This document shows positions 1 to 6,650 of a stretch of DNA of 9,823 bases, piece by piece. Both the position numbers and the translations under genes were made by a program. Origin of the DNA: Nitrospira_G sp035457545 (GTDB lineage: Bacteria > Nitrospirota > Nitrospiria > Nitrospirales > Nitrospiraceae); assembly GCA_035457545.1 (NCBI GenBank), contig DATIBM010000258.1, positions 1 through 9,823 of the forward strand, in the 5' to 3' direction. The notes under the pieces are model-generated. The model was given only the letters and a program-made list of their open reading frames with translations. It was not told where the DNA came from and ran no database searches. Within the stretch, counting starts at the first letter, position 1. Each line of letters opens with the position of its first letter.

Positions 1-916
1 AGAAGGCGCGAATCGTGAAGTTCCCCTGCTCGTAGGCGATCTGTGAATAGGGGAGCGAGACGCCGGTTTGGAGGATGTTCGCGCCTTGGCCGGCGAGCGG
101 GCCGTCGAATCGATTCGCATCGGCCAGTCCGCCAGATACGAGCAACCGGGCGGAGGAGGAGAGATCGTAGGTCGTGTGCACGTTAAACCGATAGGTGCGC
201 GCGGCCAGCCCGTCCCGATTGCGCCATTGCTGGTTTTGATCTTCGCCGATTGAGAGGCGATAGCCGAACTTGCCCTGCGTGCCCGCATGCACGGCGGCAC
301 TGGTCACGGTGCCCAGCTCGCCTGCGCCGACTTGCACCGTGGTGCCCCGCATCTCCTCCGGCGATTTCGTGATGATGTGGATGACGCCGTCGAAGGCGTT
401 GAATCCGTAGAGGGCCTCGATCGGTCCCTTGACCACTTCGATGCGCTTGATCTCGGGCAAGGTGATCGGAAAGGATTTCCAGAACATCGTGCCCTGCACG
501 TCCACATAGACCGACCGCCCGTCGATCAGGACGAGCAGCTTATTCGCCAAGACCTGGTTGTCGCCCCGCACGCTCACGTTGAAATCGGCGCCGGTGGTCT
601 GCATGACGTCGAGGCCGGGGATGCGGCGCAACAGGGTGGGGATGTCGGTCGCGCCGGAATGGCGGATGTCTTCGTCGGTCAGCACGTAGACGTTGGAGGG
701 CGAGTCGGCGATCGAGGCAATGCGTCGCAAGGGCGTGACGACGCGATCGTCCTTGAGGAGGGCCATCTCCTCGCTGACGAGCGCCAGGTCGTCTCCTGCG
801 AGAGCTGAAGCGGCAGTGCCCATCGAGACCACTCCTGCGATTACGGCGGACGCCCAACTCAGAGAGGCTGTCTCCTTGCGCCCGCCGGTCTGTCGATCCC
901 AGTTCCGAGCCATCAT
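1..916 (-). CDS. TonB-dependent outer-membrane receptor, N-terminal part (runs off left edge)
   Basis: This frame stays open from the ATG at 914-916 to the window edge, giving 305 codons. The protein starts MMARNWDRQTGG, followed by an export signal (about residues 20-40, ending near ALA-GDD). A TonB-box-like stretch DDRVVTPL follows, then a complete plug domain: SNVYVLTDEDIRHSG, PTLLRRIPGLDVMQ, VRGDNQ, LLVLIDGRSVYVD, IKRIEVVKGP, ALYGFNAFDGVIHIITK. The first barrel strands follow. Such receptors import scarce ligands (siderophores, cobalamin, other metal complexes or sugars) across the outer membrane using TonB-ExbBD energy. The ligand cannot be read from this part. The plug matches the intact receptor at 4575-6650 almost segment for segment, so the two are paralogues. 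A stop lies at 947-949, so the start must be TTG 919, ATG 916 or ATG 913. None has a clear Shine-Dalgarno. The TonB box departs from the VITAS/VVTAS of the other two copies. Confidence 0.95.
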   Translation of the reverse strand, partial: MMARNWDRQTGGRKETASLSWASAVIAGVVSMGTAASALAGDDLALVSEEMALLKDDRVVTPLRRIASIADSPSNVYVLTDEDIRHSGATDIPTLLRRIPGLDVMQTTGADFNVSVRGDNQVLANKLLVLIDGRSVYVDVQGTMFWKSFPITLPEIKRIEVVKGPIEALYGFNAFDGVIHIITKSPEEMRGTTVQVGAGELGTVTSAAVHAGTQGKFGYRLSIGEDQNQQWRNRDGLAARTYRFNVHTTYDLSSSARLLVSGGLADANRFDGPLAGQGANILQTGVSLPYSQIAYEQGNFTIRAF

Positions 917-1024
917 CAAGCGGAGGTGGTACAGGATGCGTCCGCCCTACATCCGTGGCCCGGAATCTCTCGGATCTCAAAGGCCAGAGCAGTCCAATCC
1001 TGCTATCGCGTGCGCTTTCCTAGG

Positions 1025-1039
1025 GCAAAAGCCGTGCTA
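1025..1039 (-). promoter_or_regulatory. Candidate sigma-54 (-24/-12) promoter of the left receptor
   Basis: Read on the minus strand the element is TAGCAC-GGCTT-TTGC, against the consensus TGGCAC-N5-TTGC. Spacing is exact and there is one mismatch, in the -24 GG pair; the -12 GC pair is kept. Transcription would start near 1013, leaving a leader of about 97 nt before the ATG at 916. The mismatch falls on a position that matters for RpoN binding, so this site is weaker than the one at 2011-2025. The shared upstream repeats raise my confidence. Confidence 0.4.
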
Positions 1040-1157
1040 CGGATCGAGAAACGGGAGGAGCAGGCTGGAATCCAGAGACTGGCCCAAAAACAAGGGGTTA
1101 CAAAGAGAGGGTCAAACCCCCAATCCGGCGAGGAACCGGAGCGCGCATCAAGCCGTT

Positions 1158-1171
1158 TATCCATCTGGATA
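1158..1171. repeat. TATCC-N4-GGATA palindrome (candidate activator site)
   Basis: TATCCATCTGGATA is a 14-bp inverted repeat whose arms extend to six bases (TATCCA/TGGATA). It matches TATCCATTCGGATA at 2173-2186 at 12 of 14 positions. It lies about 150 bp upstream of the predicted transcription start of the left receptor, a usual place for an enhancer-binding activator of sigma-54 promoters. The binding role is inferred. Confidence 0.5.
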
Positions 1172-1196
1172 CGGTTGCCGGATGCGCCCTCTCACT

Positions 1197-1210
1197 TTTG
1201 GATACAGTCG
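1197..1210 (+). repeat. GGATACAGTCG half-site, copy 1
   Basis: TTTGGATACAGTCG on the plus strand is an exact 14-base match to the minus-strand copy at 2145-2158. A third copy (GGATACAGTCG plus one more matching base) is at 2167-2178 on the minus strand. The three copies flank the microprotein/RHH pair and point inward. They may be activator half-sites, operators of the RHH protein, or ends of a small cassette. Confidence 0.5.
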
Positions 1211-1230
1211 AGACCGATCTGCTTGAGATG

Positions 1231-1270
1231 GCCGGAGCCGATACGGATGCATGACCGCTTCGGCTCCGGC
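1231..1270. terminator. GC-rich hairpin downstream of the RHH gene
   Basis: A perfect 11-bp stem (GCCGGAGCCGA at 1231-1241, TCGGCTCCGGC at 1260-1270) encloses an 18-nt loop. It begins about 50 nt past the RHH stop codon, where a terminator for that transcript is expected. No T-run follows on either strand, so classical intrinsic termination is uncertain. It could instead protect the RNA 3' end. Confidence 0.4.
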
Positions 1271-1322
1271 GGAGGAGGGATCAGGGGTGTTCGCCGATCA
1301 AGCGTGACCGGTCGAGTCCGGC

Positions 1323-1703
1323 CTACGCCTCAAGGCCGTGGCCGACCGAGTCCAACCGGCTCTCCGGAACGGGAAAGGACGAGAGAGGACGGGAGCCGCC
1401 CTTCATCTTCCGAGGTCGGCCGCACTTGAGCTCGCCCAGGCGCGGCGGATAGGGCCGTCCATGCCGTTGCTCCATCCGGGCGAGGGATTCGCAGAGCGCG
1501 GTCTTGATCAATCCCGTCAAGGTGACGCCGGGCGTCCAATAGACGGTATTTCTCAACTGATCCAATAGATCGACCGGCAGGTTCAGCGTCACGCGCCGAT
1601 AGTGCCGTGGTTCTGCCGGCGAGGCGGTGTCACCTGAATCCGTTCCGGTCGATCCGGAGGTCATGAACTGGTCGGCCCTGGCCTGCATGAGCGTGTTTTC
1701 CAT
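1323..1703 (-). CDS. Ribbon-helix-helix DNA-binding protein
   Basis: A 126-residue protein with a central ribbon-helix-helix pattern. The strand is RRVTLNLP (36-43), helix 1 is VDLLDQLRNTVY (44-55), the turn is WTPGVT, and helix 2 is LTGLIKTALCESLARMEQ (62-79). A basic tail with GRPRK (96-100) follows. The N-terminal 30 residues are Ser/Thr/Gly-rich and probably disordered. RHH proteins act as dimers that lay the strand in the DNA major groove, and serve as repressors, antitoxins or plasmid-partition centromere binders. The VYWTPGVTL-type sequence reminds me of RHH proteins of plasmid and integrative-element partition loci, but no ParA is in view. The ATG at 1703 is supported by GGAGGG (1712-1717), 8 nt upstream. 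The gene sits 81 nt downstream of a microprotein gene. The GGATACAGTCG/palindrome repeats on both sides could be its operators. The exact role is not known. Confidence 0.8.
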   Translation of the reverse strand: MENTLMQARADQFMTSGSTGTDSGDTASPAEPRHYRRVTLNLPVDLLDQLRNTVYWTPGVTLTGLIKTALCESLARMEQRHGRPYPPRLGELKCGRPRKMKGGSRPLSSFPVPESRLDSVGHGLEA

Positions 1704-1750
1704 TGATCGATCCCTCCAAAGCAGCCCTCGTGATGGTTGTGGATCAAGCC

Positions 1751-1780
1751 GATCGGGCGGCGTCGAAGCCGCGACCGATC
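1751..1780. other. Hairpin between the microprotein and RHH genes
   Basis: On the minus strand GATCGG, a 2-nt bulge and GCGGC pair with GCCGC and CCGATC around a TTCGAC loop, making an 11-bp stem. It occupies most of the 81-nt gap between the two genes. It could attenuate RHH expression relative to the microprotein or stabilise the upstream message. No T-tract follows it. Confidence 0.35.
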
Positions 1781-1784
1781 TCTG

Positions 1785-1913
1785 CTATGGAAGACCCGCC
1801 GGGGTCTTGGCTCGTTCCTTTCGAGGTCGTCCCTCCCACAACGAGAGCATGAGGACCCAGACCAACCCTACGACTCCAGCCAACAGACCGAGAAACACCA
1901 ATTCGGAATCCAT
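1785..1913 (-). CDS. 42-residue single-helix membrane microprotein
   Basis: The protein begins MDSELVFLGLLAGVVG. It has one clear hydrophobic helix (about residues 5-25, ending VLMLSLW), then a positively charged tail (RPRKERAK), so the N-terminus should face the periplasm and the tail the cytoplasm. The ATG at 1911-1913 is preceded by AGGGGAAGG three bases upstream, a good ribosome binding site. The same frame remains open upstream to an ATG at 2315. That extra 134 residues looks like random translation and covers the promoter and repeats, so I prefer the short start. The gene precedes the RHH gene on the same strand and probably shares its transcript. I recognise no family. A membrane-anchored regulator or a small subunit is possible. 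Confidence 0.55.
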   Translation of the reverse strand: MDSELVFLGLLAGVVGLVWVLMLSLWEGRPRKERAKTPAGLP

Positions 1914-2010
1914 AAGCCTTCCCCTGTTCTCTCCCACCGTTCGGTGTGACGGAATGATTGCCCTTCCGCCGGGAGTCGACAGATGGTGGACTCTATGTCC
2001 GGGTGGTGTC

Positions 2011-2025
2011 GCAACACCTGTGCCA
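2011..2025 (-). promoter_or_regulatory. Near-consensus sigma-54 promoter of the microprotein/RHH pair
   Basis: The minus strand reads TGGCAC-AGGTG-TTGC, a full match to the TGGCAC-N5-TTGC core with exact spacing; a T precedes the core, as in the longer consensus. Transcription should start near 1999, giving an 86-nt leader to the ATG at 1913. The tandem repeat at 2145-2188 lies roughly 145-190 bp upstream of that point, in the usual enhancer position. Sigma-54 promoters need a AAA+ activator; none is encoded in the window. Confidence 0.6.
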
Positions 2026-2144
2026 ATGGAGAGATCGGTTCCCGATCGAATCCCGTCCAGTGGAATTGAGGAATTCTGCGTGGTTTGAGGGGATAGCCCC
2101 CTCTCCCGGTCAGAGACGAAGGTCTCAATGGATAAGCGGACTGC

Positions 2145-2188
2145 CGACTGTATCCAAACCGATCCACGACTGTATCCATTCGGATAAC
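2145..2188. repeat. 22-bp tandem repeat with GGATACAGTCG half-sites and a palindrome
   Basis: Two 22-bp units (2145-2166 and 2167-2188) each start with CGACTGTATCCA on the plus strand. The second unit contains the palindrome TATCCATTCGGATA (2173-2186). The 22-bp period is two helical turns, so two bound dimers would lie on the same face of the DNA. The unit start matches the inverted copy at 1197-1210. Best read as paired binding sites for a sigma-54 activator or for the neighbouring RHH protein; which one is inference. Confidence 0.55.
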
Positions 2189-2311
2189 AAGTGTGGTGGT
2201 GCGTGAGGCGGGAGTCGAGAAATAAGCGCTTGTCGAGATCGGAGAGTGTGAAATGTATGGTCAGTACGTTCTTGCAGAGGCTAGGACAGAACCAATGGGG
2301 GGGCAGCCAGG

Positions 2312-3358
2312 TCATGGCGGTGGTGGGCAGGGACCGCGGGTCAGGTACAGGATATACATTCCCATTCCGTAGCGCGGAGCCGACATCTGAATCGGTGTGT
2401 AATAGATCATGCTGAGCTCGTATCGGTCCTCCGGAATCACCGGGAACCCGCCGCGATCTGAATAGATTTGGTAGTGGGGGATGCCTCGCATCTTCCCGTC
2501 AAGGGTGAGATCGGGAACCGTTCGCAAGAGCGTGTGGCGCCGACTCTGATTGCTGAGCGTCAGGAGCGCGGCAAAATCGTGGAGATGGGAGTACGCATAT
2601 TTGATACAGGCCTCGAATGGGAAGGTAACGGCAACGGACCTTGTCGCGATGCCAGGTCGCAGGCGAGCCCCTTCCTCGGTCTCGTCCGCAGTCCGGACGT
2701 AGCGCGTATAGCAGTCCGAGGTCACGCTCACGAGATAGGTGTCGAGCGGTTCGATGTGGGCCCCCTGAGGGGCCAGGAACATGGTGAGTTCGGCCAGTAC
2801 ATCGCTCGAAGGCGCGGCACCATGATAGAAGGCCGCCACGGCCAAGAGCCCGGTCCCTTTCTTGACCCTAAGGCCGTATCCGGCGGGAAACCTCGCTTCC
2901 GTCTGTTCGACTCCGGACCCGACCAAGAGATAGGGCGCCCCTTCGCAGAAGGTGCTGGAGCGAGTGGGATCCAGGATGGAGAAGTGATGAAGGTAGGCGC
3001 GAGACAAGGGGGATCCCTGCCGGGTTCGCACGTGAACACGATAGCCGACGATCGTCAGATCTGCGGGGGCGACGAAACTGAAGGCCGGGAGAGGAGCATG
3101 CGCGGCTGCATCAGCCTCCTGGCCTATATCGACCGGCCCAACTGTGACGGTCAAGGCCGTCGCATCAAACCGCACCGAGGCGGGAATGCGGTTGAGCAAT
3201 TGCGGGGCCTCAACGCCTTCCCCGGAATCGACCCCCGCTCCGTCCGCGCATGCGGCGGACGACATGGCGCTGATCCCAACCATGGCCAAGAACGCGATGA
3301 GGACCCCGCATAGCGACCCTCCGGCCCGATGTCTCCGGCGATCAGCGATCGAGCGCAT
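2312..3358 (-). CDS. Exported PHM-like (copper type II monooxygenase fold) protein, second copy
   Basis: A 348-residue protein with a signal peptide (hydrophobic about 15-35, likely cut after ACA at 38). The body resembles the two-domain copper fold of peptidylglycine and dopamine monooxygenases. Domain 1 has YLHHFSI (H124, H125), then FPAGYGLRVKKG, then FYHGA (H179). In PHM this is the CuH ligand pair, the 'lP.GvGf.v' segment and the third His. Domain 2 has AYSHLHDF (H258, H260) and RYGMGMYILYL (M332 or M334), matching PHM's HTH pair and Met before its YIMYY strand. Spacings agree with PHM within about ten residues. Cys at 138, 216, 251 and 344 are shared with the paralogue and may form disulfides. 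The start overlaps the end of the upstream paralogue by 17 bp, suggesting coupled translation. The substrate is unknown, and catalysis is inferred from ligands only. Confidence 0.8.
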   Translation of the reverse strand: MRSIADRRRHRAGGSLCGVLIAFLAMVGISAMSSAACADGAGVDSGEGVEAPQLLNRIPASVRFDATALTVTVGPVDIGQEADAAAHAPLPAFSFVAPADLTIVGYRVHVRTRQGSPLSRAYLHHFSILDPTRSSTFCEGAPYLLVGSGVEQTEARFPAGYGLRVKKGTGLLAVAAFYHGAAPSSDVLAELTMFLAPQGAHIEPLDTYLVSVTSDCYTRYVRTADETEEGARLRPGIATRSVAVTFPFEACIKYAYSHLHDFAALLTLSNQSRRHTLLRTVPDLTLDGKMRGIPHYQIYSDRGGFPVIPEDRYELSMIYYTPIQMSAPRYGMGMYILYLTRGPCPPPP

Positions 3359-4454
3359 GCACCGGGTCTTTGGTGAGATGGTTGTCGCTCACGTCCCGAG
3401 GCTGCACGCCATCCTGCGGACAGGGTCCCGGCGTCAGGTAGAGAATATAGTTGGCCATCCCGAAGCGGGAGCCCTGGTCTTGGAGCGGGCGATGATGAAT
3501 CATGATCATTTCATACTGCCCCTGCGTGGTCACGGGAAATCCTGATGAGTCTTGAAACACCTGGTGCGGCGCAAATCCCATCAGCGATCCGTCTCGATTC
3601 ACCATGGGCGAGGTGCGCAGCAGAGTCCGGCGGTGGGTCACGTCCTCCAAGGCGAAGAGGACGACATGGTCATGCGCGTGAGGGTAGGCATACTTCACAC
3701 AGCCGTCGATCCGAAATGAGATAGGGGCGCGATTCACCTGAATGCCCTGATGCACCGGCAAGCCTTCATCCGTCTCTCCGGCCGGGCGGTCGGCAAATTT
3801 CGTATAACAACCGGTGTTGACTCCAATGTGATACACCTCGAGTGGCGTCAGGCGGACTCCGGCGGGGGCCATCTGCATGGTCAACGACGCCACGACCTTC
3901 GTGGTTGGGGGAGCCTCATGGTAGAACCCGACGACCGCCATCAACCGATCGGATTGCTTCAGCTCAACCCCGTAGCCGGAGGGGAAGGTGGCCTCGGACA
4001 TCTCCAGGCCGGCCCCGGCGAAAAAATAGACTTCTCCCGGGCACGCAAGACTCTCCCTGCTCAAATTAATCATCAGGATGTGGTGCAGGTATTCCCTCGG
4101 CAACGGCGTGCCGTCTTCTGTGAAGAGAGCGGCCTTGTAGCCGGTCAGATACATATCTCGCGGAAGTTGGAAGACGTGCTTGGGAAGCGAGGCGGCCAGA
4201 TCGCCATCGTGTCCCGTCGGAAGATCGATCGGGCCGAACCTCACGGTAACGGTGTCTCCGGACACCTCCACGGTCGTATGGGTCGGCGTTGTGAGAGAGG
4301 GGTCAGACTGTGAACGTGAGCTGTCTGCAAATGAATAGGTATGGCCCAGTATGAGTATCAGTCGCAGCAAGGCCACTGTGCCCTTGAGGTGGCGAGGTGC
4401 CAACCTCCCGCGATCTCTGGGTTCCATCAAGCCTAGTTTGGACCTACGAGCCAT
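3342..4454 (-). CDS. Exported PHM-like (copper type II monooxygenase fold) protein, first copy
   Basis: A 370-residue paralogue of the gene just downstream. A signal peptide (hydrophobic about 25-40, cleavage near SFA-DSS) directs it to the periplasm or beyond. Candidate CuH ligands are H124 and H125 (YLHHILMIN) and H179 (VGFYHEAP). Candidate CuM ligands are H259 and H261 (YPHAHDH) and M333 (RFGMANYILYL). C138, C216, C252 and C345 match the second copy. In the known family, electrons pass from one copper to the other to hydroxylate a C-H bond. Here only fold and ligands are visible, so copper binding or redox sensing is also possible. The ATG at 4454 has no ribosome binding site. The ATG at 4427 (codon 10) has a weak AGG and fits the -10-like TATAGT at 4466-4471 better. 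It lies 120 bp after an intact TonB-dependent receptor. About 25 residues past the last conserved strand are unique to this copy. Confidence 0.82.
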   Translation of the reverse strand: MARRSKLGLMEPRDRGRLAPRHLKGTVALLRLILILGHTYSFADSSRSQSDPSLTTPTHTTVEVSGDTVTVRFGPIDLPTGHDGDLAASLPKHVFQLPRDMYLTGYKAALFTEDGTPLPREYLHHILMINLSRESLACPGEVYFFAGAGLEMSEATFPSGYGVELKQSDRLMAVVGFYHEAPPTTKVVASLTMQMAPAGVRLTPLEVYHIGVNTGCYTKFADRPAGETDEGLPVHQGIQVNRAPISFRIDGCVKYAYPHAHDHVVLFALEDVTHRRTLLRTSPMVNRDGSLMGFAPHQVFQDSSGFPVTTQGQYEMIMIHHRPLQDQGSRFGMANYILYLTPGPCPQDGVQPRDVSDNHLTKDPVHALDR

Positions 4455-4465
4455 GCAGGCCCGGC

Positions 4466-4471
4466 ACTATA
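4466..4471 (-). promoter_or_regulatory. Possible -10 element upstream of the PHM-like pair
   Basis: TATAGT on the minus strand would start transcription near 4459. That is about 32 nt before the ATG at 4427 but only 5 nt before the ATG at 4454. No good -35 is visible, so this is weak. The pair may instead be read through from the receptor gene, since the intervening hairpin at 4503-4516 is short. Confidence 0.25.
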
Positions 4472-4502
4472 CCACGGCCTCCGGATGAGGGCTAGGCTGT
4501 GC

Positions 4503-4516
4503 GGCTCCCAGGAGCC
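4503..4516. other. Short hairpin in the receptor/PHM gap
   Basis: GGCTCC and GGAGCC flank two bases, 59 bp past the receptor stop codon. With steric limits this gives only a small stem, and no T-run follows. It is probably too weak to separate the receptor and PHM-like transcripts. Confidence 0.25.
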
Positions 4517-4574
4517 TGTTATGGCAGGGGCGGGGCCGCTCAGCGCTGTCGTGCGATCGTGGCCGCGGCCAGCC

Positions 4575-6650
4575 TCAGAGCTTCAACGTGAGCCAGCCCA
4601 TGACCCGGCTGCCGATGAGGTCGCCCAAGGGATGTTCCCGATGCCGGTCATTCAGCGCGTTGAAGACGCTGACCGCGGCTTCCGCCTTGTCTTTCCAGAA
4701 CCGGTAACCCACTCGTATATTGAGCAGATTATAGTGATTCACACGCTCCACCGGAACCGCGGAGGGAGCGATCACCGGCGGAATGAACGGAGGGAATCCC
4801 AGTGCGAAATCGGAAAAAGTTGTGTTGACGGGATAGGTGGCCGATCCCACATGGAAGATCGCCACCTCGCCGTTGAGTCCGTTCTCGAAGTCGGCCCGCG
4901 CTCCGCCGTTGATCTTGAACCGCGGCGCGCCGCGCCGGGTGTCGTCTCCGAAGGTTTGGCCGATCTCCTGATAGGAGAAATTCCCAAAAATGCTCAACCA
5001 TTTGGTGAGGTCGAAGTCGAAGCCGGCCTCGCCGCCGTAGATGTCGGCGCTGCCCCCGCGATTGGATAGATCGGCATTGGACGTTCCGATCAAATCGGAA
5101 ATGTGGTTGAAGAAAATGTCGGCCCGGATTCTCAGAGTATGCTTCAGGTACCATCCTTGATAGCCTGCATCATAGGAAATGATCTGTTCCGGCTTGAGAT
5201 TCTGGGAGCCGAGCAGAGGATTGACGGAGGTGAACTGAAAACCGGGAATGATGGTCGGCAACGTCACGGTCGATTGCGCGCGGAATTGTTCCGTGACCAA
5301 CTGCGGCGAACGATAGGCCACGGCCGCGGTCGCTCGGAACGAATGATCGGGCGAGGGCCGATAGATCAGGGAGAGGCGAGGACTTACGGTCGGATTAATG
5401 AGGCTGTTCATATCGTACCGGACTCCCCCCACCACCGTGAAGGTCTCGTGCGGCCGGAACTCGTCCTGGAGATAGAGGCCGAAACGGTCTTCATGCCCGG
5501 CGTTGGCCCAACTGCTGTTGAGGGTATTGCGTCTGAAGTTGACCCCATAACTCAAGGAATTGAGCTTCCCCCAATGCAGGGTGTGTTGGGCCTCGATGTC
5601 ATAGGTGTTCGTGTCCGTGAACTGTTTCTGGTTGCCGTTTACATCAGTCACGCGAAGGAATGGAGCCAGGACCGGATTGGTTGCCACGTCCGCTTCGAAT
5701 GAGACGCGCCTGAAAAAGGCGCGCACAAAGAAATCCCCTCGCTCATAGCCGGCGCGGGCGTATCCGTCAGAAAATGGTTGGGTCGGGGTCACGGTCTCCG
5801 TGAAGTTCCCGTCGAACCGGTTCACATCGTTGAATCCGCCTTCGAGGAAAACGCGTGACTCGCCGGAAAGGTGATAGTTCATATTGACATTGAACTTGTT
5901 GTTGCGAAACGCCAACGCGTTGCGATCGCGCCATTGGTTGTTCTGGTCGTGGCCGACCGACAGACGATAGTCGAACTTGTCGGCTGTGCCGGCGTGAACG
6001 GCGGAACTCGTAATCGTCCCATATTCCCCACCGCCAAATTGCAGAATCGTGCCGTTAATCTCTTTAGCTGACTTCGTGATGATGTTGATTATCCCGTCGA
6101 ACGCGTTGAAGCCGTAGAGGACCGATGACGGACCCTTCACGACCTCGATCCGCTTGATCTCCGGGAGGGTGACCGGAATCGCCTTCCAGAACACCTCTCC
6201 ACTGATATCGACATAGATCGATCGGCCGTCCACCAAGACCAGCATCTTGTTCGCGACCGCTTGATTGTCGCCCCGGGCGCTCACATTGAACTGGGCTCCG
6301 GTCACCTGCATGACTTCGAGGCCCGGCACGCGGCGCAGCACCGTCGGAAGATCGGGAGCGCCGGATTGCCGGATGTCGTCGTCGGTGATCACGTAGACGT
6401 TGGCCGGCGCTTTCGAAATCGGCTCGAGGCGGCGACTCGCCGTGATGACCTCTTCCTCCTCCCGCTGAATTTCCATCTCCGGAGGCAGGCCGTCTTCCGC
6501 TCGGGATGGAGGCGCTGTCCAGATGAGAGCAAGCAGCACAAGGCCATACACGTATCGCTTCGAAGGGATCAATCGATTCATCCGAGCGACGGGTCGGAAG
6601 TTGGGAGCGATGGCTTTTCCGATGGATGGAAACTTGTGTGGCTGACGCAT
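4575..6650 (-). CDS. TonB-dependent outer-membrane receptor, intact
   Basis: A 691-residue receptor of usual length for the small siderophore/cobalamin/colicin-type class. The signal peptide has its hydrophobic core at about 34-46 and probable cleavage after SRA (51). A TonB box EEVITAS follows at 66-72. The plug spans about 80-195 with VYVITDDDI, LPTVLRRVPGLEVMQ, SARGDNQ, MLVLVDGRSIYVD, IKRIEVVKGPSSVLYG and FNAFDGIINIITK. The remainder is a 22-strand barrel pattern rich in alternating aromatic residues, ending GWLTLKL rather than in the common terminal Phe or Trp. The ATG at 6650 has AGGTGA (6655-6660). An internal ATG at 6581 would give a more standard signal peptide but lacks a ribosome binding site. 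The ligand is not readable. The PHM-like pair 120 bp downstream suggests a link to copper or to a product of copper-dependent oxidation, but that is inference. Confidence 0.96.
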   Translation of the reverse strand: MRQPHKFPSIGKAIAPNFRPVARMNRLIPSKRYVYGLVLLALIWTAPPSRAEDGLPPEMEIQREEEEVITASRRLEPISKAPANVYVITDDDIRQSGAPDLPTVLRRVPGLEVMQVTGAQFNVSARGDNQAVANKMLVLVDGRSIYVDISGEVFWKAIPVTLPEIKRIEVVKGPSSVLYGFNAFDGIINIITKSAKEINGTILQFGGGEYGTITSSAVHAGTADKFDYRLSVGHDQNNQWRDRNALAFRNNKFNVNMNYHLSGESRVFLEGGFNDVNRFDGNFTETVTPTQPFSDGYARAGYERGDFFVRAFFRRVSFEADVATNPVLAPFLRVTDVNGNQKQFTDTNTYDIEAQHTLHWGKLNSLSYGVNFRRNTLNSSWANAGHEDRFGLYLQDEFRPHETFTVVGGVRYDMNSLINPTVSPRLSLIYRPSPDHSFRATAAVAYRSPQLVTEQFRAQSTVTLPTIIPGFQFTSVNPLLGSQNLKPEQIISYDAGYQGWYLKHTLRIRADIFFNHISDLIGTSNADLSNRGGSADIYGGEAGFDFDLTKWLSIFGNFSYQEIGQTFGDDTRRGAPRFKINGGARADFENGLNGEVAIFHVGSATYPVNTTFSDFALGFPPFIPPVIAPSAVPVERVNHYNLLNIRVGYRFWKDKAEAAVSVFNALNDRHREHPLGDLIGSRVMGWLTLKL

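Larger units (their letters stand above)
917..1322. other. 406-bp intergenic leader between the left receptor and the RHH gene
   Basis: No convincing coding sequence lies here. It holds a sigma-54-like promoter for the left receptor (1025-1039), a TATCC/GGATA palindrome (1158-1171), a GGATACAGTCG half-site (1197-1210) and a strong hairpin (1231-1270). The plus-strand open frame across it has a scrambled composition, resembles no known fold and overlaps the receptor and the RHH gene, so I do not call it. Confidence 0.6.
1914..2311. other. 398-bp regulatory intergenic region upstream of the microprotein
   Basis: I see no independent gene here. It contains a near-consensus sigma-54 promoter (2011-2025) and a 22-bp tandem repeat with a palindrome (2145-2188). 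It separates the end of the PHM-like pair from the microprotein/RHH pair. No strong terminator hairpin with a T-run is visible after the PHM-like gene. Confidence 0.6.

Noticed and set aside
926..1429. 167-codon plus-strand open frame
   Set aside because: It runs antisense into the receptor start and the RHH gene, has Arg/Ser/Pro-rich composition expected of a shadow in GC-rich DNA, and covers the promoter and repeats.
1785..2315. 176-codon version of the microprotein, starting at an ATGA overlap with the PHM-like stop codon
   Set aside because: The first 134 residues look random and span the sigma-54 element and the repeats; the internal ATG at 1913 has its own ribosome binding site and begins the only protein-like part. 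The ATGA overlap is noted as the one argument for the long form.
2468..3313. 281-codon plus-strand open frame
   Set aside because: It lies entirely opposite the second PHM-like gene, whose signal peptide and motifs are convincing; this is an antisense shadow.
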